Source: Pseudorhodoplanes sp. (GTDB taxonomy: Bacteria; Pseudomonadota; Alphaproteobacteria; Rhizobiales; Xanthobacteraceae). Taken from it: a DNA stretch of 38,929 nucleotides. The DNA lies in NCBI GenBank assembly GCA_022843165.1, contig JALHOD010000007.1:135787-174715 (forward strand). The letters are read 5' to 3'. How positions within the stretch are numbered: the first letter of the stretch is position 1; every line of letters begins with the position of its first letter. The notes under the pieces are model-generated. The model saw only the letters and a program-made list of their open reading frames with translations. It was not told the DNA's origin and did not search any database. Position numbers and translations under genes: made by a program. Positions 27,001-36,000 of the stretch are shown here, piece by piece.

Positions 27001-30000
27001 CCGCCGCCGGTCGAGCCGAACGACAGCGTGTCGTTCTGCGCGTCCGGGTTGTCGTTGACGCCGCGGATGACGATCGTCACATCCTGCGGCGTCACGCCGC
27101 CATTCTGGTCGTCGATCTCGACGGTGTAGGTCTGCGTCAGGGTCGCGCCCTGCCCGAGATGCTGGATATCGGCATCGTCGACGGTGAAGGTCCAGGTGAT
27201 CCCGCCCGCGCCGTCGCCGGTGGCGGAATTGCTCAGCGAATAGATGAAGTCGCCGAGATAGCTGCTGCCGGCCGGCGTGGTGACCGAGATCAGGTGAGCG
27301 TCGTTCAGATTCGCATCGGTGAACGAAATCAGGCCGCCGATCGATTCGACGCCCGGCGTGACATTGGCGATCACCGAAACATCGTCCAGCAGCCACCACT
27401 GACCGGTGGTCATATCGAAGCTGAGCGACGATGCCGTGCCGGCGCCGCCGGTCACATCAACGGTGAAATACTGATAATTCTGAAGCGCGAGCCCGCCGGT
27501 GTTCAGGTTGCTGAAGGCTTCGACCAGCTCTCCGTTCCAGAACACCTGCATGGAATTGGAATTACCCTGCCCCAGGCTGGCAGCGGCCCAGAACCCGATC
27601 GTGTAGTCCACACCCTCCAGGGTCGCGACCGACTGGCTCAGGACGAAATGCCCGCCGCCCGCGCCGGCCGTGCTGACGGTGACGCCAGGTCCATTCGAGT
27701 GTCCAAGGCCGGGATAATAGACCGCGCCTCCCGGACTCGAAATCGTCCAGCCGGCAAACGAGTAATTCCCCGTGCTGCCGCTCCACGACGAGAAGCTGCC
27801 GTTGCCGACCAGATCACCCAGCGGCACGGTGAACGAGAAGTCTTCGGTGACCGCCTTGGAATACGGCGCCGAGGTGATGACCGGCGCTACGTTTGCGGGT
27901 TCGTCGACACCGTTGATGACGACGGTGACGTCCTGCGTCGAGGTTCCGCCGGCCCCGTCCGTTGCCGTGATGCGATAGGTCGCGGTGATCGACTGGCCGG
28001 CATTCAGATATTGAATCAGGCTGTTGTCGAGCTCGAACTCCCAATACAGGAACGAGCCGGCCCGGTCGGCATTGAATGTATTGCCGAAGCCGAGCTGCTG
28101 AAGCTCGGTCAGCAGCGCCGCCGAGACCGTCGCGCCACCCTGGCCCACGGCATCGATGAAAGATTCGGAGATCGACAACGGGGACGGACCATCGGTGTCC
28201 TGCACCGAACCCGTGGCCCAGTCGTAGAGCATGTTTGCGTAATAAGGACTGTCCTCGGTCACATTTGCGGAGACATCGGAAAGGGTCATCACCGGCGCGT
28301 CGTTGACCGGCGCTATGGCAATGTTGAAGACGCCATTGGTGGTGGTGGTGCCGTCATTGATCAGATAGCTGATGCTGCCAAAGCCGTTAAAATTCGGCGT
28401 CGGCGTATACAGCATTCCGTTCAGCGCGGCGTTGATGGCGGCGATTGTGCCGCTGAAGGTCATCGTCGTGTCGTTGGTGCCGTCGCCGTTCGTGAAATTC
28501 AGTCCCGCAAGCGTCGACAGCGTCAGCGTTGATGTCGCGGTCAGCGTCAGCGTCAGGTTCGCGTCGTCGACGTCGCCGACGCTGAAACCGAAGATTGAAA
28601 CCGGCTGGTCCTCGAGCGTCGAGGGCGTGGCGTCCGGAACGTCGGCCGCCGGCGCGTCGTTGACCGACACCACCTCGATCTGCGCCACGCCGGGCGTCGC
28701 GTCTATCGCGCCGTGCGAGTCGATCGCAGCATAGCCGAATTCCACATTGCCGTTGAAATCCGGCACGGGAACGAAATACAGCACAAGCTGATTGCCGCTC
28801 GCGGTCAGCTCATCGTTGAGATGAACCTCGGTCGAGGCGTCGAACACCGTGTTGCTGGTATAGAGCTTGCCTTCGCTCAGCGGCGGCAGGCTGGTGATTC
28901 TGAAATCGGCGACGGAATCGCCCGCGTCGGCATCGCTGCCGATCAGCGTCACCGCAATGAAAGCGGAATCCTCCGCCCCGCTGGCGAACACCGCCTGGGT
29001 TTCCGGCGCATAGTTGACGCCGATTCCGACGGTGAAGGTGGCCGTCGCGGCGTCCAGGTCGTTGTCGGTGCCGGTGAGCTGGAATTGAATATCGGGCAGA
29101 TCCTGCGCCGTCAGTTGCGTGCCGCCCAGGCTCTGGATCTTGACCTTGCCGCTGCCACTTGACGAGGCGGTCAGGTCGAGGATGTCGAACGAGGGAATAT
29201 CCGCTCCCGGCGCGCCGATATGGGCGAGAATGTCGACGGTATAGATGCCCGCGCCCGCTTCGCTTTGCGGGATCGTGAAGGTTCCGCTCTCCGACTGGCC
29301 GGTCACGGAGTTGAACGCCACCCAGGTGATCGTGACGTCGCCGCTGCCCTCCTGCTTGAAATGCAGGTCGGCGAGCGACATCTGGTTGTCGAACTGGAAC
29401 CGGATCGTCTCGCCGTCGTCGAGATGCGTATCGCCAAGCCCGAAGCCCGTGCCCGATCCGTTGACATTCTGATTGCCGGACGGGTCGAGCGCCTTGAACG
29501 TACCGAAATCCTTGGACAGGGTCGGCGCGAAAGCACCGAAATTCACGGTGTTGAGCGGCGTCGCCGTGGTCGGCAGGCCCACAAGATTGAACTGATAGGT
29601 GCCCGCCGCGGGATCGACCACCAAGGTGTAGAGCACCTGGCTGCCGATACTGGCGGTCAGCGTGATGATGCCGGTGTCCGGATCAGTCACGGTACCGATG
29701 CTGGCGCCGGGAACGGAGGTCAGTTGCGCCAGGCTGAAAGCGCCCGGCTCGTCGGCACCGGCCGAAAAGTCGATCACGCCATTGACCGACTGGCCGACCG
29801 CGCTCACCGACCCGCCGGCGATGGGGGCGAGATAGGGAATATCGTCGCGGATGATCAGCGTGAGATTGGCGCCGCCCAGCGCCACGTGATCGCCGTCGGT
29901 GTCATAGGCCTCGATGAATCCGCCAAGGTTGATCGAGATCGTGTCTTCGTAGGCGGAATTGTTGGGCGCGTCGGGATTGAGCGTGACCGGATGATCGACC

Positions 30001-33000
30001 TGATCGAGCAGTTCGAATGTCCAGGAGCCATCGCTGTTGACGGTCAGCTTGAACACATCGCGGCCGTCGACGGCCTTCGCAGTCAGCGTGTTGCCGACGA
30101 TCACGGCATCGTTGACGATATCGCCTTGCGAGACCAGGTTGAGACCGAGCAGCCAGGTTTCGGCATCCGCCTCGCTGGCCAGGCGGAACGGATCGGCATG
30201 GGCGCCGTCGGCCTGGAAATTGACAAGCCCGAACAACGAACCGGCGGCAGCGGCGAAAACCGCATTGCCGGTTCCCGCCGTTTCTCCGGCGCGGCCGGAA
30301 TCGGCATTGCCGACCGACGGTTGCGGCAAGCCAAGCCCATCCTCATCGACCGCGCCTTCGACTATAGCATCCGTCACCGTCGGCACCGTGTCAGGCGCCA
30401 CATTGATGACGAATTGTCCGGTGTTGAGCGTGATCGTGTCGCCGTCGAAATCGGTGACCGTGACAAATTCCGAGAAATCCAGCTCAAGCAACGTGTCGCC
30501 GTCGATCGGCTGGTAGAGCGTGAAGGTGGCGATGCCGGCGTCGGTCAGCGCCAGGGTGAAGACGACCTCACTGCCCGCCTGTGCGATCAGCGTGTCGCCA
30601 TCCGACGTGATGGTGATCTGGACGTTGTCATGCATCAGGCCGCCGAAATTCTGCGGCGTGGTGATCGTCACAAGGGCCCAGGTGCCGTCGTCGTCGGCCC
30701 CTACGGAAACCAGGCCGGTGAGATCGACGATCGTCTGATCGGGTTGCGCTTCGCCCGGCACGATTTGCGTGAACGCCATGTTGTCGAGAACGATGCGGCC
30801 GGCGAGCGTCGCAGGCGGCACCAGCTCCAGCCGGAACAATTCCAGCGCGGCAAAGGGTGTCGCGGCGGCGTTGAACACCGTCGACGGCACCTGTCCGAGA
30901 TACCCCACCGCCTGGGCGGTGAAGGTATAGGTCGCGATCAGGTTGTTGCTCTCGTCGTAGCCGTTCAGGACGATTTGCGAGAGACCGCTATTCGCGCCGA
31001 ACAGACCGAGCGCCACGCTTTCCAGCGTAAAGCTGGTGCCCGCGTCGGCGGTGAAGATGAGCGCTGTCGCGCCCGGATTCTGGTCCGGGCCTTGCAGAAT
31101 CTTGGCTCCGGCAAATTCGACCACCACAATGCCGGTTCCGCCACCGACATTCAGATTGGTCCCGCTCAGGTCCGGCGGCAGCGTATGCGTGCCGCTCTGG
31201 AAATCCAGCAGGAAGGCTTGTGAACTTCCCGCCCCGCTGCCGATGTCGCTTTCGTCCACGCCGCCGGAGACGGCCTCGTCCAGCGCCACAGGCACATCGT
31301 CGTCAACCAGAACGCGGAATACGCCGGTCGCGGTGTCGCCGTCATAATCCCGGGCGGTGAAGTTGAACGACAGGATGATGTCGTTCTCGTTGTCGCCCAG
31401 AGCGTGATCGAGCTGATCCTTGAGAATGAAGCGGAAGTGGCCGGAATCGTCGTCCGACAGCGTCACTTCGAAGACCACGCGTTCCACGCCTTCATGCGTG
31501 GCCGTGCCGACCAGCCTGGTGCCGCCGTCCTCGATCGAGATCGCGATGGCATCGCCCTTCGAGGTCAGCGTGCCGCCGGTGATGCCGACGGTGGCGTTCG
31601 CGAAAGTCACGCTGCGGCCGGAACCGTCCTGCGTATAGCCGCCGGCGATCGAATAGCCGTCCACGCCGCCGTTAAAATCGTCGGCGCCCCACTTGATGCC
31701 GAGCACGCCGTTGGCCGTGGATTCATTGGCGTCGAAATCGCTGTCCGGTACGACATTGTCGCCGGTCTGGCTGTCATTGTTGCCGATGCTGTGCGGTCCG
31801 GTCAGGCCGTCCTCATCCACGGTCGCGATCGGAACAAGGCTCACATTGTCGATATAGGCGCCGTATTCGGTTTCGCTGCCGGTGCCGCGGAAAGCCAGGA
31901 CCGCACTGCCCCCGGCCGGGCCGGTGACAACGATCGTGATCTTCTGCCAGCCCTCGGGCGCGCTGGTGGAATCGATGGCGTGGACGACATGGCCGTTCCA
32001 GAGCACTTCCATGCTGCTGTCGCCGGGGTTCTTGTCGTCGGGCCGCGGCGAATACCAGAAGGTCAGTTCATAGGCCGCACCCGGCGTCGTCAGGACGGTC
32101 TGCTGGATCGTTGTGTTGGTGTGGTCGTCCGGATTCGGATTGGCGTCCGGTGTGGTGTCGCCGGTGGTGTCGGAATCGAGCTCGACCTTGGCGTTGCCGT
32201 CCTGCGGCAAACGACCGCCGACATTGCCGACCTGGATTTCGAACGGAACATCGGTCGCGGCCTCCCAGCCGGTGATCGACGAATACAGCCCCCATTGCCC
32301 GTTCCCGGGCGCCGGGCTGAATTCCTCGAAACTGCCGTTCACGATGAGGTTGCCCGGCACAATCCCGATGACCGGAATGTCGTTCTCGACATTGACGTTG
32401 AGCGCGCCGGTCAGGATGACGGTGTCGCCGTCGTAATCGCTGGCCGTCAGCAGCGAGGCCAGATTCAGCGTGAGCGTCTCGGCGTCGCCGCCGCCGACGT
32501 TGTTCGGCATATGATCGAGATTGTCGAGCAGCGTGAACGTAAACGTGCCGTTGCCGTTCTTGACCAAGGTGAAGACAGTCCGGCTGTCCGCGGTGACGCC
32601 GCTCAGGGTGTCGCCGGAAATGCTGTAGGTCACCGCGAAGCCGTTCGACGACACGCCTGCCGACACACCCTGCTTGACCGGGTTGAACGCGAAGGTGAGC
32701 TGCTCGTCGGCGCCGACCGACACCAGCGCATTGAGCTGCGCCAGGGAGATCTGGATCGATGTCGGCTGCGCACCGGCATTCTCGGCATTGCCGCCCGTCA
32801 GCGTGTCCTCGTAGACCGTGCCGACGAATTGCGTGCCGCCATTGGCGACCGGCACGTCGTCGTCCACGCCGACCAGGAAGGTGCCGGTCGCCGTGTCGTT
32901 ATCGGAATCCGACGCGGTATAGGTGAAGGTGAGCGTGATGTCGTTTTCATTGCCATTCGGGGCGTGATCGAGCTGATCGCGCAGAATGAAATGGAACTTG

Positions 33001-36000
33001 CCGGAATCGTCGTCCGACAGCGTTACTTCGAAGACGACACGGGACACGCCGTCATGCGTGGCCGTTCCCACCAGCCTGGTGCCGTTCGCCTCGAGCGACA
33101 CGACGATGTCGTCGCCTTTTGAGGTCAGCGTGCCTCCGCTGATCCCGACCGAGGTATCGGTGAACACCACGCTGCGTCCGGCAGCATCCTGCGTGAAACC
33201 CGCATTCGCGATGAACGTATCGGTCCCGCCGTCATGGTTGTCGGCGCCCCAGTTGATGCCGAGCACGCCGGTGACAAAGGCGTTATTGGTCGCCGCGTCG
33301 CCGGTCTGGCTGTCGCCGTTGCCGGTCGGCAGGCCGTCCTCGTCAACGACATAGACCGGCACGGTCTTGATGTTGGCGATATAGGTGCCGTGATAGCCCT
33401 CGGTCTGAAGATTCTGGCCGTTCCATTGCTGCGCGATGGGCGCATCGCCGGTGCCGATTTCGCGGAAGGTCAGCTGGTCGAAGGTCGGGTTTCCGGCGCC
33501 CGTCACGATGAAATTGTAGGACGTGAGATTGCCGGGACCGCTCGGATCGATCGTGCCGATGACCTGGCCGTTGAACAGCACTTCGAGCTTGGCGGTCTGC
33601 GGGAACGGCGCGCCGGCCTCGAACTGGATGGCATAGGTCTGTCCGGCCTGCATCCCGGCGATGTTCTGCGAGATTGTCAGGTTTCCGGGCGAGCCGCCCA
33701 TGTCGATCATGTAGGCGCCGGGCTGTCCGTGATTGGACGTGAACAGGCCGAGGAACCCGCTGGGCGGGCGCTCGAAATTCGTGGTGCCGGTGCCGGAGAT
33801 CGACCAGTTGTCAGCAGTGGCGGATTGCGAGCCCCACCATTGCGGCGCGCTCCAGTTGCCGAGCAGGAAATCGCCGTTGGCGATCAGGTTCGCCGCCGGT
33901 CCCGGCACAAACGGAATGTCGTCCCGGATGACGATGGTGACGGCCGTGACGCCCAGATTGACGCGATCGCCGTCGCCGTCATAGGCGTCGATGAAGCCGC
34001 CGAGCGAGAGGGTGCGCGTGTCTTCAAACGCCTCATTGTTCGGCGAGTCCGGATTGAGCGTGACCGGGTGATCGACCTTGTCGAGCAGCTCGAAGGTCCA
34101 GGTGCTGTCGGCGTTGATGGTGAGCTTGAAAATCCCGCGGCCGTCGGCGGCTTTTGCGGTCAGCACATTGCCGAAAATCTCGGCGTCGGTCACCGCAACG
34201 CCGCCCGACGTCAGGTTGAGTGACGCCAGATAGGACTCCGCCGTCGATTCGCTCACGATCTGGAAGGCGTCGCTGCCGGCGCCGTCGGCGCCGAAATTGA
34301 CCAGCGCCGACAGCGACCCGCCCGTGAACAGGATCGAACCCGTCCCCGCGGTCTCGCCGGGACGCGCGGCGTCCTCATTGCCGTCGGCGGCCACGTTGTC
34401 GAGGCCGTCCTCGTCGACCGCGCCGGACACCGAGGCACCGGTCACCAGCTTCGGCCCGTCGTCGTAGAAGCGGATGGAATCGCCGATATCGACCGACCGG
34501 CTGACGGTGTCGTCGTCATAATCGACGACGGTGACCACGGCCTGGACGGCGCCGCCGACAACCTGTCCGAGATCGACGAAATCGTTCGGGCTGGTCGGAT
34601 CCGGATGTTCAAGCGAGAGGAACTGCGCGATGCTGATGCGCCCGCCCTGATCGATATGAATCGCAAAGGCCGCGAGATCGTCCGGCTGGAGATTGTCGAG
34701 ATCAATGCCGTCGCCGCTGCCGTCGATGCGGCCCACGATCCTGCCATTCTCGACGAACAGATAAATTGTCTTGCCGTCCGTCGTCGTCAGCCCCGAATCC
34801 ACGCCGTTTCCGCCGGTGAGCGACAGCGACAGCGTCTGGCTGCGCGGCTCGTCGGCGCCGGGCAGCGATCCGGCCAGGATGACCGGCGACAGCAATCCGC
34901 TGCGCGCATAGCCATGCGCCATGTCGGGATCGGCGCCCTTGTTGGCGACGCCGGAGAACAGATTGGCCACCGCGCTCTGGGTGGTGTCGTCCTGCTGATT
35001 GCCGGCACTTTCGTCGCGCGCGACGTCGTGGCCGGTCGCCACGATGGTCACGACAGGAATGTCGTCGCGGATTTCGATCGGCAGTTTGCCCGCAAGCGAA
35101 ATGCTGTCGCCATCGCCGTCGGTCGCAACGATGATCGAACCAAAATCGATGGCCGCGAGCGGATTGTCGGGATCGCTGCTGACCAGCGCAAAATTCTCGT
35201 CCGCCGAACCGGCCGGCGGCGCCACATGATCGAGCTGATCGTAAAGCCGGAATTCGTAGCTGCCGTCGGCATTCAGCGTGAAGGTGAAGACCAGCCGGTA
35301 GCCCAGACCCGAGCCGACTGACGCCACCACCGTATCGCCGCCGGTGAGGCCGTAGTTCAGCGTCGTCCCTTTCGACTGCAGGCCGAAGCCCTGCAATGTC
35401 GACAGCGCGTCTCCCGCAAGCCCGAAGGCGCCTGTGGCCGCGGCGCCGTCGGCGCCAAAGCTGACATAACCCGAAATATCGCCGGTGATGGACGCCGGCA
35501 GCCCCACAAGCGTGAACGGACCGGTATGGGAGCCATCGTCGGCATCGCCGTCCAGCGGGCTGGTCCCCAGCGACCACAAGGTCTTGATATCGTTTTCGCT
35601 GACCGTGCGCGGAGCGACCTGCTCGTCATAGACGATCGGCGTATCGTCGATCACGTCGATGACGAAATAGCCGGTACCGCTCAGCGTCAGAACGCTGCCA
35701 TTGCCGTCGGTCGCCTGGATCAGGCTGGTGAGATCGATGCCGAGAACTTCTTCCAGCGCGCCTTGCGTCAATGTCCCGTCGTCAAACAAGGCATCGGGAT
35801 GGTCCAACTGACCGAAAAGGACAAAAGTCCAGTCGCCGTTGGACTCCACCGTCAATGTGAAGATGTGCTGTCCGCTGGCCCAGCCTTCGATGCTGGTTTC
35901 GCCGGGAACGGTGTTGTCGAAATTCGTGTAGACGACGTCGAACCCGGCGGACTGGATGACGGTCCCGGTCTCGGTGGTGACATTGTCGCCGGAGCGGTCG

